Of a DNA stretch of 64,000 nucleotides, positions 21,501 through 28,410 are shown piece after piece (the first letter of the stretch is position 1; every line of letters begins with the position of its first letter). The translations under genes and the position numbers were made by a program. This stretch comes from Gemmatimonadota bacterium. GTDB lineage: Bacteria > Gemmatimonadota > Gemmatimonadetes > Longimicrobiales > Gaopeijiaceae. The stretch is taken from assembly GCA_022823225.1 (NCBI GenBank), contig JAJDXM010000015.1:1-64000 (forward strand). Reading direction: 5' to 3'. A model generated the notes under the pieces. It searched no databases and was not told the origin of the DNA. It worked only from the letters and a program-made list of their open reading frames with translations.

Positions 21501-21937
21501 CCGACTCGGCGATCTGGACAGCAGCCGGCCAGGGGTCCGGGTGGCTGTCGTTCGAACGCGCCTCCGGTTCGGCGGATGAGACGATCGTCTGGACGCGGTC
21601 AGCCCGGTCTTTGTCCGCGGGCGACTACGTGGACACGGTGACCGTTCGGGTGGAGGGGCGCCCCGAAGTGTCCGGGCTGATCGTGGACCGCTTCGGGGTC
21701 GTCGAGGAGATAGGCGTGGAGGATGCGGCGCTGCACCTGCTCGGACTTGGCCGGCTGGCGGTCATGCAGGAGCAATTCCTGGAGTGGTTCGGGAATCGGG
21801 ACGGGACCTTCAACGCCGGGGACGTGCTCAGGTGGCTCGACCACTGCGCGGAGGGCCGTCCCGGCTCGGGGTGCGCGGCCGCTTCGCTTCGGGCCGGTGA
21901 CGCACCCCAGGGCGACCGCGTGGGGAGGCGGCCGTGA
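18563..21937 (+). CDS. Secreted BNR/sortilin-like beta-propeller protein with dockerin-like C-terminus
   Basis: Secreted protein of 1124 residues. ATG 18563 follows AAGGGCGAG and gives a Sec signal ending near PRAAAQ. Residues about 80-760 contain BNR/Asp-box repeats (DNGGSSWTPL, DGGLTWEQL, DGGVSWTHL, DGGETWEQR) of the type found in VPS10/sortilin-like propellers and xyloglucanases. Two or three Ig/BACON-like beta-sandwich repeats follow (GDHEGTVQVRV, GDYVDTVTVRV). The extreme C-terminus has GNRDGTFNAGDVLRWLDHC, resembling one dockerin or EF-hand calcium loop with Asn, Asp, Gly, Asn and Asp in place but the first Asp missing. GTGA-coupled to a small lipoprotein. No catalytic residues recognised. 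Confidence 0.8.
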   Translation: MSHASLHRLLVLVTGACLVATGPMPRAAAQENEQILARMEYARMRLHSGGRVDLAVLMQSARREVLALAFDGAAPMSLLDTRWRPIGPERVRATTGDFAGRVSTIAVHPTDPAVIYIGGAQGGVWRTDNGGSSWTPLTDGECSLAMGSIAIDPVDPGIVYAGTGEQHFSGDSYYGCGVLRSLDGGLTWEQLGADIFVRRTPWTGQNGMGTGGARISRMLVDRATAGSASSTTVLAATSFGLFRSTSSGLGWTLVLDGIATELVAHPHDPSVLYAGIFGEGVYRSSDGGVSWTHLSPGFAGEIGRVILAVAPSSPEVVYAGVVHGLEDTQWGDDMWIFRTADGGETWEQRVAEDARCFAQCWYDFAIAVHPLNADRVFLGTIDLYESTDGAMTFTSIRPDHMWVDQHAIVFDTLLGPDAIYVANDGGVYRSTNAGADWESRNGNLAVTQFYRGVSLHPSDPAVALGGTQDQGTVRSAGTTIWTRVLGGDGGYTAFDAEDPDVWYAETQWLAGRIGGPVKNGSLWRRGIDGRERAVFLPPLVMDPVDSRRLYFGTERIYRSDNSAGRWEPIYEHAYDSVVTAIAPSPADPATVYAAIRYGTTVATHDGGETWHESTLGLPDRFLGDIAAHPDDPDQAYVVAGGFLSGHVFQTTDGGRSWQDRTGDLPDHPVNAVIYDPADPDGVYIGTDFGVFHSASGGGAWTRLQDGLPVAAVYALAAQPGTGRLVAATHGRGMFEVPITAPLRARVRPLALVDTIMFSDTMRVADTAIVAPFGQDDFRAGWSASSEAPWLIVPRGEGRGRGRFGFQIAAAELPSGDHEGTVQVRVAGVADPLTIPVSLHIPLASRIAVAPTGPARSVLLGSKEPFPDSAVVTFSGPRPATPWSARHDGGHWLELATASGAGDGAVTWTIDAEGLEVGVYVDTVIVSAAYTMGSPAMVVDSFVVEPPLGIVGPRRTGGFGVAGWSLVHSDSLVSGVFGFGADSAIWTAAGQGSGWLSFERASGSADETIVWTRSARSLSAGDYVDTVTVRVEGRPEVSGLIVDRFGVVEEIGVEDAALHLLGLGRLAVMQEQFLEWFGNRDGTFNAGDVLRWLDHCAEGRPGSGCAAASLRAGDAPQGDRVGRRP

Positions 21938-22341
21938 AGCGGGTCGCGGCGGTGCTCCCGGCCCTGTGTCTGGTCGCGGTGGCCTACTCGTGCCGCGACG
22001 CGGTCGAGCCTCCCCCTCCGCCCACCGATCCGTCGGGCTTTCTGAGGGTATCGGTGACCACCGACCACGCGGATCTTGGCGCGCTGGTGGTACGGATCTG
22101 GGGAGCGCCCGCGGCCGACTCGATCCGCGCGGCTCCCGGTCTGACGGTGTATCACGGAGCCGCACCCTCTTCGGTCCGCGCGTTCGTGGCCGGCCCGATC
22201 CCGACATCCGGACCGATTCTGCGCTTCTGGACCCCGGACGCGAGCGTAATTTCCGACTACCAGGTGACGGTCGAGGATGCTGCCGCGACCAACTACGAGC
22301 AGCGGCCCGTGGCCGAGGTGAGGACAAGCATCATACGATAG
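21934..22341 (+). CDS. Small lipoprotein coupled to the BNR protein
   Basis: Unrecognised lipoprotein of 135 residues with GTG start, overlapping the previous stop by four bases. The signal ends in a lipobox (VAYSC), followed by a proline-rich linker (VEPPPPPTDPSG) and one small beta-rich domain of about 100 residues. Coupling to a gene whose C-terminus looks dockerin-like suggests it could be the membrane-anchored partner of that protein. That is inference only. No domain assigned. Confidence 0.65.
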   Translation: MKRVAAVLPALCLVAVAYSCRDAVEPPPPPTDPSGFLRVSVTTDHADLGALVVRIWGAPAADSIRAAPGLTVYHGAAPSSVRAFVAGPIPTSGPILRFWTPDASVISDYQVTVEDAAATNYEQRPVAEVRTSIIR

Positions 22342-22389
22342 TGGGCGATCCCCGCGCCGCCGCGCCGCCAGCGCGCCGCCGGCCGTCCC

Positions 22390-23214
22390 TCAGATGGGCG
22401 CCTCGCCCCGAATCGTCACCCGGTAGCCCGAACGGGTGGCGGGCCAGTAGTCCCAGATCGCGTGGTGCTGGGTGCAGCGGTTGTCCCAGATCGCCACGGA
22501 ATCGGGGCGCCAGCGGAAGCGGCACTGAAAGTCCGGCCGGGCGACGTGCTCGAAGAGGAAACCGAGGATCGCCCGGCTCTCGATCGCCGGCAGGCCGACG
22601 ATGTACTGTGTGAACATCTGGTTCACGAAGAGCGCCCTGCGCCCCGTCACCGGGTGGGTTCGCACGACCGGATGCTCCGCGGAAGGGTAGGCGCGGCCGC
22701 CGTCGTCGCGCCCGATCAGCCGGTTGACCTCACGGTAGTACGGGCCGCCGTCGTGGACCGCGCTCAGGCCGTCGAGCAGCGTCCGCATCCGGTCGGACAG
22801 CGCCTCGTAGGCGGCGTACATGTTGGAGAAGAGGGTGTCGCCGCCGGTCTCGGGCACGGTGTGCATGCGAAGGATCGACCCCATCGGCGGCGTCGGGTCG
22901 CACGACACGTCCGAGTGCCACTGTTCACCGGTTGCGCGCACGGAGTTCTCGTCGGCGTGGATCGGCATCACCTCGGGATGGCCATCGACGCCGGGGTCGT
23001 TGGGATGGGCGACGAGTTCGCCGAAACGCGCGCCCAGGTTCTTCTGGCTCTCGATCGAGATGTCCTGGTCGCGGAAGAAGATGACGCAGTGGGCCATGAG
23101 GGCGTCGCGGATCGCGCGGAAGCCGGCGTCGGTGATCCGGCCCAGGTCGATGCCGTGAACTTCGGCGCCGATCACCGGGGTGACGGGATGGACGGAAGGG
23201 TTGGATAGGCTCAT
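22390..23214 (-). CDS. TauD/TfdA-family Fe(II)/2-oxoglutarate dioxygenase
   Basis: Dioxygenase of 274 residues. The iron-binding HxD is in EQWHSDVSC, the distal His in QHHAIWDYWP, and the 2-oxoglutarate-binding Arg in the C-terminal SGYRVTIRGE. Length is usual for the family. Relatives hydroxylate taurine, alkylsulfates, aryloxy acids or other small carboxylates; the substrate cannot be told from sequence. ATG 23214 (MSLSNPSVHPV) is chosen because the family starts at about PVIGAEVHGIDL and the upstream extension is unrelated. Convergent with the lipoprotein gene, with 48 GC-rich bases between and no clear terminator. Confidence 0.88.
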   Translation of the reverse strand: MSLSNPSVHPVTPVIGAEVHGIDLGRITDAGFRAIRDALMAHCVIFFRDQDISIESQKNLGARFGELVAHPNDPGVDGHPEVMPIHADENSVRATGEQWHSDVSCDPTPPMGSILRMHTVPETGGDTLFSNMYAAYEALSDRMRTLLDGLSAVHDGGPYYREVNRLIGRDDGGRAYPSAEHPVVRTHPVTGRRALFVNQMFTQYIVGLPAIESRAILGFLFEHVARPDFQCRFRWRPDSVAIWDNRCTQHHAIWDYWPATRSGYRVTIRGEAPI

Positions 23215-23302
23215 GGGGGGAATATCCGGCCAGCCGACGGAGGCGGCAATGGGGGGCGCTGTTCGGCCCGGCAGGCCCGGGCACAGGGCCGCCCGCGGCC
23301 TC

Positions 23303-23725
23303 TCACCGGCTGGCCCGGGACCCGACGAACTCACCGGGCGTCACGATCGGGATCCCGTGAAACGGCGACATCTCGAGCAGGCGGCGATCCCCAGTGACAA
23401 TGCAGCCCGCTTCACCGAGCAGCGCGGTCTCCAGCACCATGTCGTCATCGGGATCGCTGCACCCCAGCTTGGCGCCGGTTATCGACACCCACTCGGAGAC
23501 GGCCTCCATCTGCGCGAGATAGAGCGCCCTCCCTTCCCAGCCGACGTATGCGTCGAACTTCGGGTCGAGGAGCCGGGTGCGAAGTTCGTGGAACGTCTCA
23601 CGGGAAAAGAGCAGGATGCCGTTTCCGGCCCGGGCCGCGTCGACTACAGAGCGGGGCGAGCCCCCGGGAGAAAGCGCGGCGCTGATGAGGACATTGGTGT
23701 CGAGGACGACCCGCTCAGCTCTCAT
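23303..23725 (-). CDS. PIN-domain toxin
   Basis: PIN-domain ribonuclease of 140 residues. Acidic residues of the active site are visible in VVLDTNVLISA (Asp 8), ETFHELRT (Glu), DPDDDMVLETAL and VTGDRRLL. These proteins are the toxins of type II toxin-antitoxin pairs and cleave RNA. It overlaps the Phd-like antitoxin gene by 11 bases on the same strand, antitoxin first, the standard order. Confidence 0.9.
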   Translation of the reverse strand: MRAERVVLDTNVLISAALSPGGSPRSVVDAARAGNGILLFSRETFHELRTRLLDPKFDAYVGWEGRALYLAQMEAVSEWVSITGAKLGCSDPDDDMVLETALLGEAGCIVTGDRRLLEMSPFHGIPIVTPGEFVGSRASR

Positions 23726-23966
23726 CGGCGAGCAGCGACTCCAGCACGGCGTCGGTCAGGCCCTTCGCGGAAGCCTCCCGGCCGAGGCGGTCCATGGTCG
23801 CGGCCAGCCTCTCCCAGGCGGCCCCCCGGAGCCTCTCGAACTGCTGCACGGACATCACCACGCCCACCGGCCTCCCGTTCCGGGTGACCCGAACCGGTCC
23901 CTGCTGAGCGGATTGGAGCAGCTGTCCGAATCGGTTTTTCGCATCCCTGGCGGTAATCTCTTTCAT
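23715..23966 (-). CDS. Phd/YefM-family antitoxin
   Basis: DNA-binding antitoxin of 83 residues. The start MKEITARDAKNRFGQLL and RVTRNGRPVGVVMS are characteristic of the Phd/YefM fold, which represses its own promoter through an N-terminal dimer and neutralises the toxin with its C-terminus. ATG 23966 is preferred over ATG 23975, because the 16-bp palindrome at 23973-23988 would otherwise run into the coding region. No Shine-Dalgarno is present, and the -10-like box ends seven bases before the ATG, so the message is probably leaderless. Confidence 0.88.
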   Translation of the reverse strand: MKEITARDAKNRFGQLLQSAQQGPVRVTRNGRPVGVVMSVQQFERLRGAAWERLAATMDRLGREASAKGLTDAVLESLLADES

Positions 23967-23972
23967 GGGAGA

Positions 23973-23988
23973 CATAATAGCTATTATG
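23973..23988. promoter_or_regulatory. Perfect 16-bp palindrome, probable Phd operator
   Basis: CATAATAGCTATTATG is its own reverse complement. It covers the -10-like box of the antitoxin promoter and stands out as AT-rich in GC-rich DNA. Autorepression by the Phd-type antitoxin is the natural reading. Confidence 0.75.
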
Positions 23989-24002
23989 GACTTTATGGGC
24001 AA
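23974..24002 (-). promoter_or_regulatory. Promoter of the Phd/PIN operon
   Basis: On the minus strand TTGCCC (23997-24002) and TATTAT (23974-23979) are separated by 17 bases and match the sigma-70 consensus at 4/6 and 5/6. Only seven bases lie between the -10 box and ATG 23966, which predicts a leaderless transcript. Confidence 0.6.
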
Positions 24003-24059
24003 TTTCGGGGCGGGACATCGCCACCGCGTTCCCTCAGCGGGCAGGGGAAAAGGGCACCG

Positions 24060-24081
24060 GTCACTTGCGATCGTGAGTGAC
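24060..24081. promoter_or_regulatory. 22-bp near-perfect dyad between two toxin-antitoxin operons
   Basis: Outer arms GTCACT and AGTGAC and a central CGATCG are symmetric, broken only by a TG on each side of the centre. It lies about 20 bases upstream of the RHH-MNT start and may be a second operator for that gene. Confidence 0.5.
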
Positions 24082-24085
24082 ACGA

Positions 24086-24117
24086 TAGTATCATATAATC
24101 CATGTCGCATGATACTA
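24086..24117. promoter_or_regulatory. Inverted repeat spanning a TATAAT box and the RHH-MNT start codon
   Basis: Nine-base perfect arms TAGTATCAT (24086-24094) and ATGATACTA (24109-24117) flank a 14-base spacer holding ATG 24102. A consensus -10 box TATAAT lies at 24094-24099. I find no good -35 at 17 bases. With the -10 box three bases from the ATG and no Shine-Dalgarno, transcription would start at or inside the first codons. Binding by the RHH domain encoded next would block the promoter. Confidence 0.55.
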
Positions 24118-24686
24118 ATCGCGATCGACCCGAACGACCGGCCTCCGGTCGCTTCGTCGTCCGCATCGAGCCCGAGCTGCATGAGTTTCTGCGGACGAGG
24201 GCGCGGTCGGCGGGCATTTCTCTGAATCGCTACTGTGCCCGCGAGCTGGGATCACCCTCCAGCGAGTTGCCGCGCTCCGCCGGTGAGGCGGTTCGGCGCG
24301 CGTCTTCGATCCTGGGCGAGTCGCTTCTGGGCGTCGTTCTCTTCGGCTCATGGATGCGCGGAGAATCTTCGGGGGGGTCGGACCTGGACATCCTGGTGGT
24401 CGCCGACCGCCGCGTCGCGATCACGAGGAGGCTCTACCGGGAATGGGATGAATTGCCGGGGCTGCAGTGGGCCGGGCACACGGTCGAGCCACACTTCGTT
24501 CACCTGTTGGCGGGCGGTGAGACCCCATCCGGCCTGTGGGCCGAAGTGGCCATCGACGGGGTGGTTCTCTTCGAGCGGCGGCTGGCGGTTTCGTTGGCGA
24601 TGGCAAGTGTCAGGCGCCGGATTCAGGAGGAGCGGGTCACCCGCCGGATCGTGCAAGGGAACCCCTACTGGGTCCGGGAATCGTGA
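24102..24686 (+). CDS. RHH (HicB/Arc-like)-MNT nucleotidyltransferase fusion antitoxin
   Basis: Protein of 194 residues. The N-terminal part (SGRFVVRIEPELHEFLRTRA then GISLNRYCARELG, about residues 15-52) looks like a ribbon-helix-helix DNA-binding segment. An MNT nucleotidyltransferase domain follows, with GSWMRGESSGGSDLDILVV. The antitoxin therefore carries its own operator-binding domain. It is coupled by a GTGA overlap to the HEPN gene. The inverted repeat over its start codon is a likely target. MNT aspartates are intact, so an enzymatic antitoxin is expected. Confidence 0.82.
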   Translation: MSHDTNRDRPERPASGRFVVRIEPELHEFLRTRARSAGISLNRYCARELGSPSSELPRSAGEAVRRASSILGESLLGVVLFGSWMRGESSGGSDLDILVVADRRVAITRRLYREWDELPGLQWAGHTVEPHFVHLLAGGETPSGLWAEVAIDGVVLFERRLAVSLAMASVRRRIQEERVTRRIVQGNPYWVRES

Positions 24687-25099
24687 AGAACACGGGGCTG
24701 GCCCGGGACTACCTCCGCCGCGCGAGGATCCGGGTCACCGCGCTGGATGTACTCTTCGACGGGGAGAGCTGGGCCGACGTGGTGCGCGAATCGCAGGAGG
24801 TCGTCGAGCTGGCGCTGAAGGGATTGCTGCGCTCCTGCGGGATCGACCCCCCCCGGATTCACGATGTCTCGGAGATCCTGCTGGCGGAGCGGGACCGGTT
24901 GCCGGCGGCGCTGGCCTGTGAAGTCGAATGGCTGGCCGAGTCCTCGCGGCAGCTCCGGCGCGACCGCGAACTGGCGTTCTACGGGGCCGAGGATCTGACG
25001 CCCTCAGGGTTCTACTCCCGGGCCGACGCCGAGGGCGCGCGAGACCGTGCCCGGCGCGTGGTGGAGGTGGTGGGGCCGTGCGTGGGGGTGTTCCGCTAG
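24683..25099 (+). CDS. HEPN-domain toxin
   Basis: HEPN protein of 138 residues, with GTG start overlapping the MNT stop by four bases. Features of the family: RESQEVVELALKGLLR in the first helices, HDVSEILL, and a C-terminal RDRELAFYGAEDL segment. This is the COG1895/COG2250-like branch, different from the HEPN at 6633. Probably a ribonuclease toxin neutralised by the fused RHH-MNT protein. It ends two bases before the convergent HIT-family stop. Confidence 0.83.
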   Translation: MKNTGLARDYLRRARIRVTALDVLFDGESWADVVRESQEVVELALKGLLRSCGIDPPRIHDVSEILLAERDRLPAALACEVEWLAESSRQLRRDRELAFYGAEDLTPSGFYSRADAEGARDRARRVVEVVGPCVGVFR

Positions 25100-25101
25100 C
25101 C

Positions 25102-25452
25102 CTACCGCCTCATCATCGGGCCGAGCGGGCGGCCTCCGAGCAGATGCAGGTGAAGATGGTAAACCTCCTGCCCGCCGTGGTCGCGGCAATTGATCATGAC
25201 GCGGTAGCCGTCTTGCGCGATTCCCTCGCCGGCCGCGATGTCGGCGGCGACCCGCAGCATCCGGCCAAGCACGGCTTCATCGGAGGCGGTGGCGTCGGCG
25301 AGCGTCGGAATCACCCGGTTCGGCACGATCAGGACGTGCGTGGGCGCGATCGGGTGGATGTCTCGGAAGGCGGTGACCAAGTCGTCCCGATAGACGATGT
25401 CGGCGGGGATCTCGCCGCGAACGATCCTGGCGAAGATGGTGTCCTCGGGCAT
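25102..25452 (-). CDS. HIT-family hydrolase (HinT-like)
   Basis: Histidine-triad protein of 116 residues with the diagnostic HLHLHLLGG near the C-terminus and the N-terminal [18 protein letters not shown] typical of HinT. Relatives hydrolyse purine nucleoside phosphoramidates such as AMP-lysine. ATG 25452 ([11 protein letters not shown]) matches the family start; the longer Pro-rich extension upstream does not. A single-gene unit with 111 bases separating it from the next gene upstream on the strand. Confidence 0.92.
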   Translation of the reverse strand: MPEDTIFARIVRGEIPADIVYRDDLVTAFRDIHPIAPTHVLIVPNRVIPTLADATASDEAVLGRMLRVAADIAAGEGIAQDGYRVMINCRDHGGQEVYHLHLHLLGGRPLGPMMRR

Positions 25453-25563
25453 GGTGGGGTGGGGGGTTGGGGGAAGCGGAGCGGGGCGCGGGTGGAATCG
25501 TAGCACGGCCGGGCGGATCGGGCGAGGGTCCCATCGAGCCATGGCAATCGATGCAGACCCTGC

Positions 25564-26640
25564 CTACGACGACCGGCCCCCGCACCTCCCCCGCAGCGCA
25601 TCGCGCCGCTGCCGGTAGCCGGCGTACCGCCTGCCGCCGCCGCTCTCGGCCGACCCGCCCGGGCTGCCGCCCGACCGCCGCCGGACCGGCTCCGCGAATG
25701 CCGTGAGGTGCACGACCGCTTCGTCCGCGACCAGCGCCCCCGCCACCAGACCTTCGCCGACGACCCCCACGTCCCGGCCGATGCCGACGGCGGGATGTTC
25801 GTCGAACGCACCGTTGGCGATCCGGTCCAGGAACTCGCGCGCGTGGCGCTTCCGGGGTCTCTCGCGCCGCTGCGTCCGCCGTCCCAGGACGTCGATTCCG
25901 TAGGAGCGCACCAGCTTCGGCAGAAACGCCGCGAAGGTGGCCGGCTGGTCGAAGAGGTCAAGACCCCAGCGCCGGCCGCCCACGACGAAGACCGCGCCCA
26001 CTTGGTCCGGTGCCGCTTCGAGCGCGCCGACGTAGTCGTCGAGGGTGTCCTTGTGGCGCTCGAACATCGCGCTCATCGCACGGGTCTCGGACGGGGCGTG
26101 CAGCGCGGCGGCCTCCTCGTCGATCGACTCCCACACCCGGCCCTGGTCGGAGCGCCTGCTGCCGCGGCCGCGGATGGAATGCCGCACGCTCCTGAGCTTT
26201 TCCGCGCGCCCGCTCGCGTTCATGACCCGGTCGGTCACGTCGAAGTCGGGCGTGTTGTACGACCACCGCCCCGCTTCCACGCACGACACCGGGATGATCG
26301 TCCTGCCCGCCGCCGGAATGAGCATCGTCAGGTTGGCGACCCGGTTCTGCTTGGCGCCGACGAGCTCCTCGCCGTCGACGATCAGCACGGGCCGGTCGGC
26401 GCGGTTCTCGACCACGAGTTCCGGCACGCTGCCACCTTCGGAGATTTCGCCGATCGTGACGAGATCCTTGCGCAGCCCCTCCTCGAGGAGCAGGTATCGG
26501 AGGTTGCTGTCGAGGCCGGAAGTCAAAGGGAACACGGTGAGTCCCCGGTGGGTGGCGGGCGGGCCGAGCGCGAGGGCGTCGATGGCGAGCTTGACCTGAT
26601 CGGCGGCCGTGGCGTTTCCTGCAGTCTTGACGTGGTCCAA
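25564..26640 (-). CDS. ARPP-1-domain-like protein (DUF6569-like)
   Basis: Protein of 358 residues, with N-terminal 280 residues resembling the ARPP-1 domain (HRGLTVFPLT, RPVLIVDGEELVGAKQNR, IPVSCVEAGRW). It is a beta-rich domain of unknown biochemical role in the literature I know. The last 40 residues are Gly/Arg/Ser-rich. The start is TTG 26640, supported by a strong AGGAGGTG (26645-26652 on the plus map) five bases before it. It is divergent from a MerR-type regulator across a 76-base region full of dyads, so that regulator probably controls it. Family assignment is from remembered motifs, so moderately sure. Confidence 0.65.
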   Translation of the reverse strand: MDHVKTAGNATAADQVKLAIDALALGPPATHRGLTVFPLTSGLDSNLRYLLLEEGLRKDLVTIGEISEGGSVPELVVENRADRPVLIVDGEELVGAKQNRVANLTMLIPAAGRTIIPVSCVEAGRWSYNTPDFDVTDRVMNASGRAEKLRSVRHSIRGRGSRRSDQGRVWESIDEEAAALHAPSETRAMSAMFERHKDTLDDYVGALEAAPDQVGAVFVVGGRRWGLDLFDQPATFAAFLPKLVRSYGIDVLGRRTQRRERPRKRHAREFLDRIANGAFDEHPAVGIGRDVGVVGEGLVAGALVADEAVVHLTAFAEPVRRRSGGSPGGSAESGGGRRYAGYRQRRDALRGRCGGRSS

Positions 26641-26671
26641 TTGGCACCTCCTGTTATGTTGGCAGTTGTGA

Positions 26672-26711
26672 CCAGTACTGAACAGTAACGACTAGTTGAC
26701 AGTAAGTCAAC
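26672..26711. promoter_or_regulatory. Operator-like dyads between ARPP-1 and MerR genes
   Basis: Two symmetric sites lie in the divergent region. CAGTACTG (26673-26680) is a perfect 8-bp palindrome. GTTGAC (26695-26700) and GTCAAC (26706-26711) form an inverted repeat around AGTAA. The motif CAGTA recurs three times. No confident -35/-10 pair could be placed. MerR-type proteins bind such dyads inside the promoter spacer. Confidence 0.5.
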
Positions 26712-26716
26712 ACTAA

Positions 26717-27556
26717 ATGTCAGTGGATGACAGCATGACCGCCCAGGAAAAGCCCAGCTACACCGTCGGGGACCTGGAGGAGGAGACCGGGTTCGACCGC
26801 CGCACGATCGCCTACTACGTGCAGGAGGGGCTGCTGCCGCGGGTCGGCAGGCGGGGGCCACGGACCCGCTATCCGCGGCTGGTCCGGGACCGTCTGCTGT
26901 TCGTCCGGCGGGTGCGCGAGGCGGAGGAGGCGGGCACGGTCCCGCCGGTGTCGCTCAGCGAGATGCGGAAGATTTTCGAGCGGATGGCGCCGTCACTGGT
27001 CGCGGGTGTGGCGGACGGGCGGATCGCGGTGACGCCGGAACTGGTCGGAGAGGCTTCGACCGCGCTCCGGATGCCGGAGTTGCGGCGGGCGGGGAAGCGG
27101 CGGATGGCTCTGAGGCGAAGGATGGAGTCGCGGCTGATGGAGGCCGAGGGGCCGATGGACGCCGAGGGCTCGCCCGCGTACGGGCCGCCGGTGCGTGAGC
27201 CGGTGGCGGATGTGGCACCGGACTACGAGGGCCTGCGTGCGCCGCCGGCTCCTGTCAGAGGACCCGAGGCCGTGGCGAGGGAGGCAGCGGAAGCGTACGC
27301 GCGCCGCCGCACGGAGGCTCGGCCGCGCCGTTCGGCCGAAGCGCGCCTGGCCCACTCCCTGGCGAAGCTCCAGAAGCGGGCACGCCGCCGCCTCGGGCAG
27401 GACGACGACGCCGACATGGACACCTGGACCAGGATCGAAATCACACGCGATATCGCGCTGTCGGTCCGGGGGCTCGACGAGGACGACAGGAAGCTGGCGG
27501 AGCGGGTGCGCAAGGCGATGCGGCGGGTGCTGGGGAGGGGGGGCGGGGGCGGATGA
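26717..27556 (+). CDS. MerR-family transcriptional regulator
   Basis: Regulator of 279 residues. The N-terminal MerR winged helix is YTVGDLEEETGFDRRTIAYYVQ with GLLPRVGRRGPRTRY, followed by the second helical part (RLLFVRRVREAEEAGT). The remaining 190 residues are Arg/Ala/Glu-rich and probably helical, with no recognised ligand-binding domain. ATG 26717 gives MSVDDS; ATG 26735 is an alternative. It is divergent from the ARPP-1 gene and directly follows the operator-like repeat, so autoregulation and control of the partner are likely. Confidence 0.85.
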   Translation: MSVDDSMTAQEKPSYTVGDLEEETGFDRRTIAYYVQEGLLPRVGRRGPRTRYPRLVRDRLLFVRRVREAEEAGTVPPVSLSEMRKIFERMAPSLVAGVADGRIAVTPELVGEASTALRMPELRRAGKRRMALRRRMESRLMEAEGPMDAEGSPAYGPPVREPVADVAPDYEGLRAPPAPVRGPEAVAREAAEAYARRRTEARPRRSAEARLAHSLAKLQKRARRRLGQDDDADMDTWTRIEITRDIALSVRGLDEDDRKLAERVRKAMRRVLGRGGGGG

Positions 27557-27589
27557 CTGGATGTTTCCGCAATCACCGCCTGAAGCCCC

Positions 27590-28390
27590 TTACCGCCCCT
27601 GCTCGCCGGACAACCTCGCCAGAATGACCTCGGCCACATGGTCGGCCCCGCCAAGATTCCGGATGGCCGAAGGGGGCGCCCCGAGGTTTCGTCGGACGAG
27701 CCTCCGGTAGTTCGCGCGATCCGAGAAGCCGAGCGCGAGGGCCACGGAACCGGACGGCTGACCGCTCCATGCAGACAGCCGCTCGACCGTGAAGATGCGG
27801 GCCAGTGAAACGAGGGCCTTGGGCGATGGGATCCGCAGGGCGGCGCAGCGGCGGCAGAAAGTCCGTTGGCTGTCTCCGACGCGGGCTGCCACTTCCCCGA
27901 CGGGAGGCGCGCCGATCGCCAGCTCGAGGATCCTGCCAAACGCCCTGCGGGTGTAGGGGTCGGCGGTTTGTTCCAGGCGGGCCAGCAGGTTTCGGGCCCG
28001 GCGCATGTCTGTGTATCCGAGGATCGCCGCGTCGATCGCGTTCAGTTCGTCCTCTTGCCCAACCTGCAGGCTGGCCACGAAAGAAAGGCCCTCGCCACGG
28101 GTGAGTCCGTGTTTGCCGGGGCCCGCGGCCGCGGCGCAATAGCGGATGAGCGGCGTCTCGACCCAGTGGCGAGGACTCGCCCAACTACAAGCCGAGTCAT
28201 TCGGATCGCTCCTGTCCTGGAATCCGGGGTCGACGAGTGCTGGTGCCCCGGGGTGTAGCGCGCCAAGCTCGGCCAGTTCGCGCCAACTCGACGCGAAGAC
28301 CGGCGGCGCCAGGATCCGGGACGCATACCCGAGCCGAAGTGCAAGGCGTATCCGCTCCTGCAGCCGGGCGTCGGCCTGCAGAGCGAGCAA
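27590..28390 (-). CDS. AraC-type helix-turn-helix regulator with divergent N-terminal domain
   Basis: Protein of about 266 residues. The C-terminal third has the AraC double HTH (LARIFTVERLSAWSG, then ALALGFSDRANYRRLVRRNLGAPPS). The N-terminal half (RLALRLGYASRI, ELAELGALHPGAPALVDPGFQ) looks like a degenerate receiver-like fold without phospho-acceptor pattern. The start is uncertain: I see no ATG or GTG downstream of the preceding gene's stop, and TTG 28390 is the first usable codon, without a clear Shine-Dalgarno. It follows the membrane protein gene on the same strand after 20 bases. Targets unknown. Confidence 0.7.
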   Translation of the reverse strand: MLALQADARLQERIRLALRLGYASRILAPPVFASSWRELAELGALHPGAPALVDPGFQDRSDPNDSACSWASPRHWVETPLIRYCAAAAGPGKHGLTRGEGLSFVASLQVGQEDELNAIDAAILGYTDMRRARNLLARLEQTADPYTRRAFGRILELAIGAPPVGEVAARVGDSQRTFCRRCAALRIPSPKALVSLARIFTVERLSAWSGQPSGSVALALGFSDRANYRRLVRRNLGAPPSAIRNLGGADHVAEVILARLSGEQGR

Positions 28391-28410
28391 CGGTCGGGCA
28401 GGAGGCGTGT

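Noticed and set aside
23966-23975. ATG 23975 as start of the Phd antitoxin
   Set aside because: It would place the start inside the palindromic operator and the -10 box.
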